From Bin5 sp965200685 (GTDB taxonomy: Bacteria > Chloroflexota > Anaerolineae > Caldilineales > Caldilineaceae), in assembly GCA_965200685.1 (NCBI GenBank), contig OZ241379.1, positions 682,001 through 746,000 on the forward strand: a stretch of 64,000 nucleotides of DNA, given 5' to 3'. The translations under genes were made by a program, and so were the position numbers. Position 1 is the stretch's first letter; every line of letters starts with the position of its first letter. The notes below the pieces were generated by a model. The model saw nothing but the letters and a program-made list of their open reading frames with translations, was not told the origin of the DNA and searched no databases. Positions 15,512 to 25,659 of the stretch are shown here, piece after piece.

Positions 15512-17665
15512 ATGTATGAACGTCCTGTACGCACAGCGATATCGTCCTCCGTATTTGTCCGTCTCACGCTAGTCGCAGTCTTTGTGTTCCTATGCGCGCG
15601 CCTATATCAGCTCCAGATCGTGCGCGGGGCCACATATCAGGAACAGGCCGATGACAACCGCTTGGCGACGATCAACATCCCCGCGCTGCGCGGCGTGATC
15701 TATGATCGCAATGGCAACATCCTGGCACGCAATCGCCCTAATTTTATCATTGCAGTGGTGCCGGCTGAACTACCGGCCGACGACATCTTGACAGAAATCA
15801 ATGAACAGCGGATTGCTCTCAAACGGCTGCTCACAGTCCTGCGGGCCGATACAGACCCAGCGGTCGCTTTGAGCATCGCCCAAGAGATGTTCCTGCGCCT
15901 CGGACGCTCTGACTTTTCTAAAACTGTCCAAGATGCCGGTGTCAACTTGTCCTTTCGAGTCGTCAATCTGACAACCAAACAGCAGGACGAGGAGGGGAAC
16001 CAGATCCTTGTGGAAGAGCCGACGATCATCCCGGACCTCTCCCAACCCCTGCCGGTCAGCGGGCTTCTGGCTCTGGTGGAACGTGCAATCACCTTGCACA
16101 CCCAAGGCAAGAAGTCCTTCGACCCCATCCCCCTTCTGGAACAGCAAATCGACCAAGAGCAGGCCTTTCAAATAGCAGAGGAGACCTACCGGCTTCCTGG
16201 TGTGTGGGTCGTGCATGAGCCGGTGCGAGAATATCCCTATGGTGACCGAATGAGCCATGTGCTCGGCTTTCTGGGGCCGGTCCCCCAGCTAGCCGCAGAC
16301 GATTACAAAGCCCAAGGCTACGAGGACCTCAACGAATCTGTGGGCCTAAATGGCCTAGAGTACAACTACCAGGATGTCCTGCGCGGCAACCCAGGCCGCA
16401 AGCTCATTGAAGTAGATATCCTAGGCCGGGAGAACCGCACTCTCTCAATTGAGGAACCGGAATCAGGCTTAAACCTGCGGCTGAGTCTGGACATCCATCT
16501 ACAGGAGGTCATGCACAATGCGCTCGCCCGCCAATTAGAGGAGACCGGCACTCCCCATGGTGTTGCCCTGGCCATGAATCCACAGAACGGGGCCATGCTT
16601 GGCTTTGTCAGTCTGCCTAGCTATGACAACAATATCTTCTCCGAGGGTCTGGGCGAAAAATATCAGACTCTGGTGGTGGAGGATGACACCCGTCGCCCCC
16701 TGTACAACTACGCCATCGGCGGCCTCTATCCGCCCGGCTCAACCTTCAAGCTGGTATCGGCCACCGCAGCCCTGGCCGAAGGGATCATCAGCCCCAATAC
16801 GATCATCGCCGACCAGGGGCCTATCTACTTGCCCAACCTCCTCTTTCCCGACGACCCTACCCAGGCTCAGAAGTTTGTGAGCTGGAACCACAAACTGGGC
16901 ATCGTTCATGGCCCCATGACGATTGTGGAAGCGATTGGCCGGTCAAATGACATCTTCTTCTATGGCATTGGCGGCGGTTTCCCCAACAGCCTAGAAGGGC
17001 TTGGGAGCGAGCGGCTGGCCAAATGGATGCGGCTGTTCGGGTATGGTGAACTGACCGGGGTCGACCTGCCCGGCGAGGTCGCAGCGGTCGTGCCCGACGA
17101 CCGCTGGAAACGCTTGAGCAAAGCAGAATCCTGGGTGACCGGTGACAGCTACAACATGGCCATTGGCCAAGGTGCTGTGCTGGGCACACCCATGCAGGTC
17201 CTTGTCAGCACCGCAGCTGTTGCCAACGGTGGGTTTGTGGTCAAACCCCAATTTGTGCAAGAGATGGTTGATGACCAGAACGCGCTGCAATGGCAGTACA
17301 AACCGGTGATCCGGGCACAACTACCGGTGGACCCCTACCTGCTGGCCTACGTGCAGCAGGGCATGTGGAGCGCGGTCAATGCAGCCTTTGGCACGGCCAC
17401 CAACAGCCAGGTCGAAAATATTACCGTCGCCGGCAAAACAGGGACTGCCGAATTCTGCGCCTATGATCCGGAGATCGAAGACTGCGCCGGGCGGGATGAA
17501 GACGACAATCTGCCGTTCCATGCCTGGCATACAGCCTATGCCCCCTATGAAAATCCAGAGATTGTAGTGACGGTTTTCGTCTACAATGGCGGTGAAGGCT
17601 CAACTACAGCCAGCCCTGTGGCCCAGGAGATTCTCCACGCCTACTTTCATGAGTTGCGTTCATAG
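15512..17665 (+). CDS. mrdA: Penicillin-binding protein 2 (elongation transpeptidase)
   Basis: Cross-links peptidoglycan during side-wall growth, as partner of RodA. 717 residues. One N-terminal transmembrane helix at about 12-30, a dimerisation domain starting RGVIYDRNGNILARN, then the transpeptidase. The active-site serine lies in STFK (410-413), the second motif is SND (478-480; the SxD form usual in PBP2) and the third is KTGT (642-645), all intact. An insertion in the head region (about 110-190) makes it somewhat longer than E. coli PBP2. Its neighbours mreD and minC point to the elongation rather than the division complex. Confidence 0.95.
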   Translation: MYERPVRTAISSSVFVRLTLVAVFVFLCARLYQLQIVRGATYQEQADDNRLATINIPALRGVIYDRNGNILARNRPNFIIAVVPAELPADDILTEINEQRIALKRLLTVLRADTDPAVALSIAQEMFLRLGRSDFSKTVQDAGVNLSFRVVNLTTKQQDEEGNQILVEEPTIIPDLSQPLPVSGLLALVERAITLHTQGKKSFDPIPLLEQQIDQEQAFQIAEETYRLPGVWVVHEPVREYPYGDRMSHVLGFLGPVPQLAADDYKAQGYEDLNESVGLNGLEYNYQDVLRGNPGRKLIEVDILGRENRTLSIEEPESGLNLRLSLDIHLQEVMHNALARQLEETGTPHGVALAMNPQNGAMLGFVSLPSYDNNIFSEGLGEKYQTLVVEDDTRRPLYNYAIGGLYPPGSTFKLVSATAALAEGIISPNTIIADQGPIYLPNLLFPDDPTQAQKFVSWNHKLGIVHGPMTIVEAIGRSNDIFFYGIGGGFPNSLEGLGSERLAKWMRLFGYGELTGVDLPGEVAAVVPDDRWKRLSKAESWVTGDSYNMAIGQGAVLGTPMQVLVSTAAVANGGFVVKPQFVQEMVDDQNALQWQYKPVIRAQLPVDPYLLAYVQQGMWSAVNAAFGTATNSQVENITVAGKTGTAEFCAYDPEIEDCAGRDEDDNLPFHAWHTAYAPYENPEIVVTVFVYNGGEGSTTASPVAQEILHAYFHELRS

Positions 17666-17734
17666 CCGGAAATCTGTATTATCACCTGTAGACCGTGTCA
17701 TGTAAGCCAAATTGTCACCGTCCGGTACACAATT

Positions 17735-18715
17735 GTGCGTAGTAACCAACGCAGACAGCGAAATCAAAGAGAATCAACCCAGCACGCTAGCCCCGCATCT
17801 CTGCGGCCGCGCTCCAGTTCATATGATGGCCCGGACGTACGGGTTAAAGGCCGAGGGGACGTGATCGTCATCAATATCGCCGATGACAAGGGCGCATGGA
17901 GAGATGCTATCGATCTTCTCACTGTCCATATCTCAAAAGCGGATGGCTTTTTCCGCGGCGAGCGGCTCTCTTTGTCCATCGGTAAGCGCGCCGTCACCGC
18001 CGAAGACCTACAGGCCATCCACGATGTGTTGGAAGAGAAGAACATCGCCCTATGGGCCTTACACACCAGAAATCGGGAGTCCTTCCAGCTTGCCAGACAA
18101 TTGGGCTTAGAAGCCGTTTGGGAAGCGGATACCGGGACCCTACCTGTGTCGTCTCCTCCCCTGGCCAAAGATCAGTGGGAGGTGCGCCTAGGGCCCGCTT
18201 ATCTGGCTGTCCCTCGCCGGGAAATCACCGACTTTCAACCCCCTCGCAATCACACTGATATCCCCACGGACACGCAGGCCGCGCCTGAGACGGAAATCCC
18301 CTTCCTACAGGGGCAAGAGACCGAATCACTGGCCCTCCCCGGTGAAATCATCACCTCGCCCTATATCTACCGGGGCACCCTGCGTTCCGGACAGTTCTTC
18401 CGCCATGCTGGCACAATCGTCGTGCTGGGCGATATCAATCCGGGCGCGCAAGTCATCAGTGGTGGCGATGTCTTTGTCTGGGGACGGCTGCGGGGGGTCG
18501 TACATGCAGGGGCCATGGGTGATGAACGCGCCATCGTGGCCGCGCTGGACTTTGAACCCTTGCAATTGCGGATCGCCGGCTATATCGCCATGTCGCCCAA
18601 AGGCACATCAGGCAGCCCAGGCCATTGGCTCTGGAAACGAGAGAGCAGCGGCAAGCCCGAAGTGGCCAGGATCATCAAGAAACGCATCGTCGTGGATCCC
18701 TGGGATGCCTGCTGA
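17735..18715 (+). CDS. minC: Septum site-determining protein MinC
   Basis: Inhibits FtsZ ring assembly away from mid-cell when recruited by MinD. GTG start, 326 residues, longer than the usual 230 because of a basic 35-residue N-terminal tail and a linker near 150-200. The C-terminal beta-helix domain is clear: LRSGQFFRHAGTIVVLGDIN and GGDVFVWGRLRGVVHAGAMGD, ending FEPLQLRIAGYIA. The N-terminal domain is weakly conserved, as usual. It sits 70 nt after mrdA and before minD. An internal GTG further in could also start translation, so the tail is uncertain. Confidence 0.92.
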   Translation: MRSNQRRQRNQRESTQHASPASLRPRSSSYDGPDVRVKGRGDVIVINIADDKGAWRDAIDLLTVHISKADGFFRGERLSLSIGKRAVTAEDLQAIHDVLEEKNIALWALHTRNRESFQLARQLGLEAVWEADTGTLPVSSPPLAKDQWEVRLGPAYLAVPRREITDFQPPRNHTDIPTDTQAAPETEIPFLQGQETESLALPGEIITSPYIYRGTLRSGQFFRHAGTIVVLGDINPGAQVISGGDVFVWGRLRGVVHAGAMGDERAIVAALDFEPLQLRIAGYIAMSPKGTSGSPGHWLWKRESSGKPEVARIIKKRIVVDPWDAC

Positions 18716-18791
18716 TACCAATGGCTCATGGAAGGGAATGTGGTACGGGAATGAACTGTAGCCATTTGCTACCAATTGGGAGGATCTGCCC

Positions 18792-19583
18792 ATGTCGGGC
18801 CTTGTGCTTACAGTGACTTCAGGGAAAGGTGGGGTCGGGAAGACAACGACCACAGCCAACCTAGGAACGGCCCTAGCATTGGCCGGCCAACGGGTGATCG
18901 TGGTCGATGGCGATATCGGCCTACGCAATCTGGACATTATCATGGGCCTGGAAAGCCGGGTCGTCTACAATCTGGTGGATGTGATCGAGGGGCGCTGCCC
19001 CCTCCATCAGTCCTTGATTCGGGACAAGCGGGTAGAAGAGCTGTACCTCTTGCCAGCCTCCCAGACCCGGGACAAATCGGCTGTTGCCCCTGACCAGATG
19101 ATGACGCTCTGCGAGGAGTTGTGTACTATTGCCGATTATGTGTTGGTGGATTCCCCAGCCGGCATTGAATTGGGATTCCAGAACGCTGTTGCTGCCGCCT
19201 CCGAAGTCATTATCGTCACCACGCCGGAAGTCAGCGCGCTGCGGGACGCGGACAAGGTCATCTATCTGCTCGAACGAGATCTGAACATTCAGCCCCGGCT
19301 AGTCATCAACCGTTACAATCCACGCCTAGTACGACGGGAGGAGATGATGAGTCGCCACGATATCCTCGATATCTTGAGCATCGACCTCCTCGGCATTGTG
19401 CCAGAAGACGACCAGATCATCATTTCCACGAACAAAGGCTGGCCAGTAGCCCTAGAACGCAAACAGTACGTCAGCCGCGCGTATCACAACATCGCCCGAC
19501 GCCTGCTCGGTTACAACGTACCCCTGATCCATTTCCAAGAGATCAGCTGGCTAGAGCGCATGCGTCGCTCGCTCGGTCTCTAG
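18792..19583 (+). CDS. minD: Septum site-determining ATPase MinD
   Basis: ParA/MinD-type ATPase that binds the membrane and recruits MinC. 263 residues, normal length. Deviant Walker A is TSGKGGVGKTTTTANLG at about 9-25, with VDGDIGLRNLDIIMGLE and the signature VDSPAGIELGFQNAV. The C-terminal end (SWLERMRRSLGL) is a short amphipathic, basic tail that fits a membrane-targeting helix. No minE follows; rodA comes next. Without MinE, pole-to-pole oscillation would not be expected unless minE lies elsewhere. Confidence 0.96.
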   Translation: MSGLVLTVTSGKGGVGKTTTTANLGTALALAGQRVIVVDGDIGLRNLDIIMGLESRVVYNLVDVIEGRCPLHQSLIRDKRVEELYLLPASQTRDKSAVAPDQMMTLCEELCTIADYVLVDSPAGIELGFQNAVAAASEVIIVTTPEVSALRDADKVIYLLERDLNIQPRLVINRYNPRLVRREEMMSRHDILDILSIDLLGIVPEDDQIIISTNKGWPVALERKQYVSRAYHNIARRLLGYNVPLIHFQEISWLERMRRSLGL

Positions 19584-19608
19584 CAGCTCTGTTCATCCTA
19601 CATCATCT

Positions 19609-20721
19609 ATGTTTGAGCTCCCCATCATCGACCGTTCTCTCTGGCGACATTTTGATAAATCCCTGCTGCTTGCAGTGCTCTTCCTGTGTGGCATCGGCAT
19701 TGCCATGACATACAGTGCCACCATCACGACCATTGACTTGGCCAACTATTGGCAACGGCAACTAATTTTCACAATTTTGGGCGCGATTGTCCTCATCGCT
19801 GCTGCTATCTTCGACTACCGGCATCTGGAACTGCTGGCCCAACCGTGCTATCTTCTCCTGCTCGGTTCTCTGCTGGCAGTCTACTTCTTCGGCGAAGTCA
19901 AGGGCGGTTCTCGCCGCTGGTTAAGTCTGGGCATCACCGATGTGCAGCCCACCGAAGCCGGCAAATTTCTGCTGATCGTCTTCTTTGCCTGGTACCTCAG
20001 CCGCTTTCAGGAGCAGGTCCGCTCCCTCCCCTATCTCGTCGGGGCTGTCATTCTGCTGCTCATCCCTCTGGGCCTAGTCTACATTCAGCCAGACCTAGGC
20101 ATGACCGTCACCCTAGCATTCATCGGCGGAACGCTGATCCTTGTCAACGGCGTGCGGATTGTGCATATCATGCTGGGGGTCGCCGCCAGCATCGCGGCCT
20201 CACCTCTGCTGTTGGAAACGCTTCAGGGATATATGCTGGAACGGATTCAGGTGTTTCTGGATCGTAGCTCAAATACCGATGCAGCGTTCAACGTCGATCA
20301 GGCCCTGATCAGCATCGGCAATGGTGGTTGGCTGGGCCTAGGCTGGGGACAAGGCACACAAAACCAACTGCATTTTCTGCGGGTACGGCACACGGACTTT
20401 ATCTTTAGCGTCATCGCCGAAGAGCTAGGCTATATCGGCACAGTTCTAGTTCTGCTGCTGCTGTTTTTCGTCATCTGGCGGCTGGCGTATATCGCCGACC
20501 TAGCCCAGGATCAGTTCGGCAGGCTGATCACCCTCGGTATTGCCGCGCTGATCTTTTTCCAGACAGTTGTCAACGTAGGAATGAATCTAGCCCTGTTGCC
20601 GGTTACAGGCATGACCCTGCCCTTCCTGAGCTATGGTGGCAGCAGTCTCGTCTCTATGATGATGGCTATGGGCCTGGCCCAAAGTGTTGTCATGCGCCAC
20701 CGCAAAATAGATTTTCAATGA
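19609..20721 (+). CDS. rodA: SEDS peptidoglycan glycosyltransferase RodA
   Basis: Polymerises glycan strands from lipid II together with PBP2. 370 residues and about ten transmembrane helices. Family marks include GGSRRWLSLG, VQPTEAGKF, YIQPDLGM (the Asp is the catalytic residue in the family), and the C-terminal LPVTGMTLPFLSYGGSSL. The pairing of RodA with PBP2 in the same operon fits the elongasome. It is the last gene of the mre-min operon and converges with nuoN, only 8 nt away. Confidence 0.95.
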   Translation: MFELPIIDRSLWRHFDKSLLLAVLFLCGIGIAMTYSATITTIDLANYWQRQLIFTILGAIVLIAAAIFDYRHLELLAQPCYLLLLGSLLAVYFFGEVKGGSRRWLSLGITDVQPTEAGKFLLIVFFAWYLSRFQEQVRSLPYLVGAVILLLIPLGLVYIQPDLGMTVTLAFIGGTLILVNGVRIVHIMLGVAASIAASPLLLETLQGYMLERIQVFLDRSSNTDAAFNVDQALISIGNGGWLGLGWGQGTQNQLHFLRVRHTDFIFSVIAEELGYIGTVLVLLLLFFVIWRLAYIADLAQDQFGRLITLGIAALIFFQTVVNVGMNLALLPVTGMTLPFLSYGGSSLVSMMMAMGLAQSVVMRHRKIDFQ

Positions 20722-20729
20722 CAGGTCCT

Positions 20730-22172
20730 TTAGCCGCCTAGGCCCGTCAAAAGGCCGGCCCATAGGCCTGGATACAGGCCGATGAGGACCACAGCAATGG
20801 CGGCAACAGCTACGCTGAAGTTCAGCCCGCCGCTTGTGCGGCGCACGGATTCGGATTCTGCTGCCGTGAAGTACAAAGCCACCACCACCCGCAGGTAGTA
20901 GTAGGCACTGATGGCACTGTTGAGGACAGCGATGACCACCAGCCAGGACCAGCCGGCCTCTACGGCAGCTTTGAAGACCAAGAATTTTCCGAAAAAGCCG
21001 GCCAGAGGTGGAATTCCGCTCAGGCTGAACATAAAGACGGCCATTGCCAGGGCCAAGGCCGGGTACTGCTCGGCCATACCCGCGAAACGGCTCTGCTCCA
21101 CATCCCCCTCACCTGTCCGTTCTAGGGCAATGATCACAGCAAAGGCACCGGCGTTCATAAACGCGTACACAAAGAGATAAAACAACGCGGCCGACGAACC
21201 GGCCGCGCTGCCGGCCACCAAGGCGACCAGAATAGTGCCGGCATGGGCAATGCTGGAGTAGGCCAGCATGCGTTTCACGCTACTCTGGCGCAAGGCCGTC
21301 AGATTGCCCACGGTCATGGTCAAGGCGGCCAGAACAGCCAGAGGCATGGCCCATTGATCGTACAGAGACGGCAGCGCGGTCATCATCACCCGCATAAACC
21401 CAGCGAAAGCCGCGGCCTTTGTCCCAATGCTCATAAAGCCAGTGATCGGCGTAGGCGCGCCCTGATAGACGTCCGGCGTCCACATATGGAAGGGGACTAA
21501 GCTCACTTTGAAGCCAAAACCAACGATCAGCAAGGCAATGCCGGGCAGGACGAGAGAGGGGTTGCCAGTGCCGGCCACGAGCACCTCATGGATACGGACA
21601 TAGTTGACGCTGCCGCCGGCCCCGTACAGAAGGGCCGCACCATAGGCGAAAAATGTGCTAGCAAACGCGCCCAGCAGAAAGTACTTCATGGCCGCTTCAA
21701 TGCTACGCGCACTCTCCCGATAGAAACCGCTGAGAATGTAGAGGGCCAAGGAAAAGATCTCTAGGGCAATGAACAGGACGATCAGGTTCGTGGCTGTGCC
21801 CATCAACATCATCCCGGTTGCCCCTAGGAGCAGCAGCGAGTAGTATTCGCCACTTCTACGCTCAATTGTGGGCAGATAGTCGCGGCTGAGCAGCGCGCCA
21901 AAGAGGCTGGCGATCAGGACGACCAGCCGCACACTCAAGGCAAAACCATCCGAGACAGCAGCACCCAGATATTCGGCCGGCGGCCTACCCCAGAGAAACA
22001 GCGTAGAGCCCAGGCCCAGCAGTAAGATCACAACCGTCAGGCCAGCAAGAGGACCAGCACTGTCCCGGGAACGACGACCGATATCGACCAGCAGCACGAC
22101 CATCGCCCCCACCGCCAGCACGATCTCCGGCAGCAGAACCGTCACATTGTCAAAGAGAAGAGAGATATCCAT
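20730..22172 (-). CDS. nuoN: NADH-quinone oxidoreductase subunit N, set 1
   Basis: Antiporter-like proton-channel subunit of complex I, 480 residues with about 14 transmembrane helices. Family marks: GATGMMLMGTATNLIVLFIA, LEIFSLALYILSGF, FKVSLVPFHMWTPDVYQGAPTPITGFMS (in parts) and RQSSVKRMLAYSSIAHAG, with the conserved helix-7/8 lysines. It is the last gene of the first complex I operon, 13 nt after nuoM. Confidence 0.95.
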   Translation of the reverse strand: MDISLLFDNVTVLLPEIVLAVGAMVVLLVDIGRRSRDSAGPLAGLTVVILLLGLGSTLFLWGRPPAEYLGAAVSDGFALSVRLVVLIASLFGALLSRDYLPTIERRSGEYYSLLLLGATGMMLMGTATNLIVLFIALEIFSLALYILSGFYRESARSIEAAMKYFLLGAFASTFFAYGAALLYGAGGSVNYVRIHEVLVAGTGNPSLVLPGIALLIVGFGFKVSLVPFHMWTPDVYQGAPTPITGFMSIGTKAAAFAGFMRVMMTALPSLYDQWAMPLAVLAALTMTVGNLTALRQSSVKRMLAYSSIAHAGTILVALVAGSAAGSSAALFYLFVYAFMNAGAFAVIIALERTGEGDVEQSRFAGMAEQYPALALAMAVFMFSLSGIPPLAGFFGKFLVFKAAVEAGWSWLVVIAVLNSAISAYYYLRVVVALYFTAAESESVRRTSGGLNFSVAVAAIAVVLIGLYPGLWAGLLTGLGG

Positions 22173-22185
22173 GGAACACCAATGG

Positions 22186-23681
22186 CTAGTGGTCAGTGGC
22201 TAATGATGCCTCAGTTTGCACAACCCCGTTCTGTACAACCTCCAAGGCCGCCACAGACGGATTGATCTTACTGAGAAAGAGATTGGGCAGTAGACCGATT
22301 ACGAAAAACAGAAGTACCAGCGGCACCAGTTGCCCGATTTCAGCCCAATTCAGATCCGGTAGATTCTCCTTGAAATTGGCCGGATTCTCCAAAGCACCCT
22401 GGACCACCTGCCGAAAGGCATGGAGCAGATACCAAGCGGCCAGAATGACGCCAGCCGTACCAAAGACGGCGAACAGCGGATTGCTGGCATATGTGCCCAA
22501 CAAAATCGTGAACTCGCCGATGAATCCGTTCAGCCCCGGTAGGCCCGCGCTGCTCATGGCCACCACCAAGAAGAAGAAAGAAAAGACCGGCACACTGGCC
22601 CACAGGCCGCCGAAGTCCTTCAACAGCCGGGTATGTCGCCGCTCGTACAGCATCCCCACCATCAAGAAGAGAGCCCCTGTACTGAGACCATGATTGACCA
22701 TCTGCAGGACAGCCCCGCTGATGCCCTGCTCATTCAAGGCAAAAATACCGAGAACCACGAAGCCCATATGGGCCACCGATGAATAGGCCACCAAGGATTT
22801 CAGGTCTCGCTGGACCAGGGCCACCAGCGCGCCGTAGAGAATGCCGACAAGTGCCAGAACAGAGAGCAGCGACGCGTAATTGGACGCCGCGTCCGGGAAA
22901 AAGGGCAAGGCGAAACGCAGCAGACCATAAGTCCCCATCTTCAGCAATACACTGGCTAGAATGACGGACCCGGCCGTTGGAGCCTGCACGTGGGCATCGG
23001 GTAGCCACGTATGAAAGGGAAAGAGCGGTACCTTAATGGCGAACGCCAGCACGAACGCCAAGAATGCCCATTGTTGAACGCCACTGGGTAGGCCCATGTT
23101 CTGTAGTGCAAGCACATCGAAGGTACCGACATTGAAGTAAAGCACCAAGATGGCGACCAACATCAGGGCCGACCCGGCCAAGGTGTAGAGGAAAAACTTA
23201 ACGGCCGCGTAGACCCTGTTCTGGCTGCCCCATTTGCCGATCAGCAGGGCCATGGGATCAGGCTGAACTCCCAGAAAACATAGAACAGCACCAAGTCCAA
23301 AGAGAGGAACACCCCCAGCATGGCCGTTTCCATCAACAGCATCAGAGCTAGATAGCTGCCGACACTCTCCTTTACATGCTGGTTACTGAAGGCGATGGCG
23401 ATCGGTGTCATCAGTGTGGTCAGCAGGATCAGCCACAGGCTGATGCCATCAACGCCCAAGTAGTAGTAGATGTCCAAGTCCGGCAGCCAGGCGTAGCGTT
23501 CTACGAACTGCATCCCCGGCACATCCTGCCAGCCGTTGAGCAGCAACAGGCTGATGGCAAATGTCGCCACAGTCACGCCGAAAGCCAGACCCTTCTTCAC
23601 CCTGTCACCTGGGGCCAGTAGCACCACCAGCGCGCCGACAACAGGCAAAAATATGAGAATCGAAAGCAACATACCGTTCAC
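22186..23681 (-). pseudogene. nuoM: NADH-quinone oxidoreductase subunit M, set 1, interrupted by a single-base frameshift
   Basis: Two overlapping frames together give one NuoM. Frame 1 (23681-23241, 146 aa) ends FYVFWEFSLIPWPC-stop. Frame 2 (23253-22186, 355 aa) begins MALLIGKWGSQNRVYAAVKF and continues through LPDAHVQAPTAGSVILASVLL to the C-terminus. Intact NuoM reads SLIPM(Y/A)...IGIWGG at this point, so exactly one base is missing around 23250, where the coding strand reads ATCCCATGG. Joined, the protein would be about 500 residues and normal. Possible explanations are an assembly error, a real mutation, or a split subunit made by re-initiation at the ATG 10 nt before the first stop. The slippery site is not a classic heptamer. 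The second nuo set has an intact nuoM. Confidence 0.85.
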
Positions 23682-23696
23682 GGTCTCCGCTTGCCT

Positions 23697-25589
23697 TTAG
23701 ATGAACACAAAATACAATACCAGGGCGACCACACCGACGAAAAGACTCAGCGCGTAGGTGGGTACCAATCCATTGTGGACTTTACGCAGTTCATGGCCGA
23801 GCACTAGATTGGTGCGCCCCACCAGCCCGACCGCCCCATCAACGATCCCCTGGTCCACAACCCGCGCCAACCACATGGAAAGGGCCAGCAGCGGGCCGAC
23901 AACCAGCCGCTGATAGACCTCATCCACATACCATCTGTTCTGGGCAGCCGGTTCAAGCGGTTTGAAGAGCTTTGTGATGCCCATAGCCCAACCGGCCCCT
24001 TGTACATAACGCCCATAGGCCAGACCGATACCGACGACAGATACCACTGCGCTGACCAAGAGCAGCCCCAGTTCCAAGCCAACCGCTGGATGGAAGGCAG
24101 GCGCACCCACGGCCGGCTCCAGATAGTGTTCCATGGTCAACAGGAAGGGCAAGTTGAACACCCCACCTACCAGGGCCAGAGCCGCCAGAACCCACAGGGG
24201 CCCGGTCATCAGCGGTGGGCTTTCATGCGCGTGCGCGTGGATCTCCTGGTCCTGGACATCGCCCCAGAAGGCCACGAAGACGGCCCGAAAGCTGTAGAAT
24301 GCGGTCAGTAGGGCCGTAAACAGGCCGAGCAGATAGAGCAGGATGTTGTGATTGAACACATGCAACAGAATTCCATCTTTGGAGAAGAAGCCGGAGGTAA
24401 GGGGAAAGCCGGCCAGGGCCAGGGCACCCAAGGCAAAGAGCCGGTAGGTCGTGGGCATCTTCTCTCGCAGATTGCCCATCTTGCCGATGTCCAGCACACG
24501 GCCGGGCAGGCCATGCATGACATTGCCGGCCGCCAAGAACAGCAGTGCCTTAAAGAAGGCATGGGTCACCAGATGGAAGATGCCGAAAGCGTATGCGCCC
24601 ACACCCACAGCCAGCATCATATAGCCCAATTGGGAGATCGTCGAATAGGCCAGGATCTTCTTCAGGTCCACCTGCACAAGCGCGATCGAGGCAGCCAGCA
24701 GGGCCGTCAACCCGCCCACCCAGGCCGCGAGGCTGCCGGCCGTCGGGGCCAGATCCCAGAGACTATGGGTGCGGGCGATCATATAGATACCGGCCGTCAC
24801 CATTGTGGCCGCATGGATCAAGGCCGATACCGGCGTGGGGCCGGCCATGGCATCCGGCAGCCACACGTACAAGGGCAATTGAGCACTCTTCCCCGTTGCC
24901 GCCAACAACAACAGCAGACAGATAGCGGTGCTTACGCCCGTAGTCAGCACATGGGCCTCAGCAAACACCTCCTCAAACACAATCGAGCCGACGCCACTCC
25001 ACAGCAAGAAGATCGCCAGCATCATCCCGAAATCGCCGATTCGATTGACCAGAAAAGCCTTCTTGCCAGCGTCCGCGTAATGGCCGTAGGTGGTGTCGTA
25101 CCTGTCAAAATAGAAGCCAATCAGCAGATAGGAGGCCAGGCCCACACCTTCCCAACCGACGAACATCCCCACGAAATTGTTGCTGAGGATCAACACCAGC
25201 ATGGCGAGGATGAAGAAGTTTAGGTAAATGAAAAAACGCTGATAGTTCTGCTCGCCGTGCATATAGCCGCCAGCGTATATGTGAATCAGCGCGCCGACAC
25301 CTGTGACGACCAAGGCCATGGTGGCACTCAGGGGATCGAGCAGCAGAGCCATGGGTACACTGAAACCGCCAATCGTGATCCAGTCCCACAGATGAACAGT
25401 CACCGCCCTCTGCTGCTCATCAAGGCCCAGCAGGCCAAAGAATAGCCCCACACTGACGAGGAAGGACAGCACCACAGCGGCCGAAGCGACTATATGGATA
25501 CCCCGTTCGCCGAGCCGCGCCCCAAGAAAAAGGTTGATGAGCGCGCCCAAGGCAGGGAAGACGAAGAGGAGCCAAGTGATTTCCAGCAT
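23697..25589 (-). CDS. nuoL: NADH-quinone oxidoreductase subunit L, set 1
   Basis: Distal antiporter-like subunit of the complex I membrane arm, 630 residues with some 15-16 helices. Marks: NFVGMFVGWEGVGLASYLLI, KKAFLVNRIGDFG, LPLYVWLPDAMAGPTPVSAL and HAATMVTAGIYMIARTHSL, then DLKKILAYSTISQLGYM and the long C-terminal lateral-helix region. It is 70 nt upstream of nuoK on the opposite side of the order (transcribed after nuoK). Confidence 0.96.
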   Translation of the reverse strand: MLEITWLLFVFPALGALINLFLGARLGERGIHIVASAAVVLSFLVSVGLFFGLLGLDEQQRAVTVHLWDWITIGGFSVPMALLLDPLSATMALVVTGVGALIHIYAGGYMHGEQNYQRFFIYLNFFILAMLVLILSNNFVGMFVGWEGVGLASYLLIGFYFDRYDTTYGHYADAGKKAFLVNRIGDFGMMLAIFLLWSGVGSIVFEEVFAEAHVLTTGVSTAICLLLLLAATGKSAQLPLYVWLPDAMAGPTPVSALIHAATMVTAGIYMIARTHSLWDLAPTAGSLAAWVGGLTALLAASIALVQVDLKKILAYSTISQLGYMMLAVGVGAYAFGIFHLVTHAFFKALLFLAAGNVMHGLPGRVLDIGKMGNLREKMPTTYRLFALGALALAGFPLTSGFFSKDGILLHVFNHNILLYLLGLFTALLTAFYSFRAVFVAFWGDVQDQEIHAHAHESPPLMTGPLWVLAALALVGGVFNLPFLLTMEHYLEPAVGAPAFHPAVGLELGLLLVSAVVSVVGIGLAYGRYVQGAGWAMGITKLFKPLEPAAQNRWYVDEVYQRLVVGPLLALSMWLARVVDQGIVDGAVGLVGRTNLVLGHELRKVHNGLVPTYALSLFVGVVALVLYFVFI

Positions 25590-25659
25590 AGAGACACCAG
25601 ATTCAGTGTAACATCAGTGGTCGATGGGCAGGACAATTTCTCACGCGCTACTGCCGTTA

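Noticed and set aside
23241..23253. Programmed frameshift in nuoM
   Set aside because: The site ATCCCATGG lacks a classic slippery heptamer and no stimulatory structure is obvious; simple mutation or assembly error is more likely, so it is listed only as a possibility.
24348..25223. Plus-strand frame of 291 codons within nuoL
   Set aside because: Antisense shadow, very rich in His, Gln and Gly, with no known pattern.
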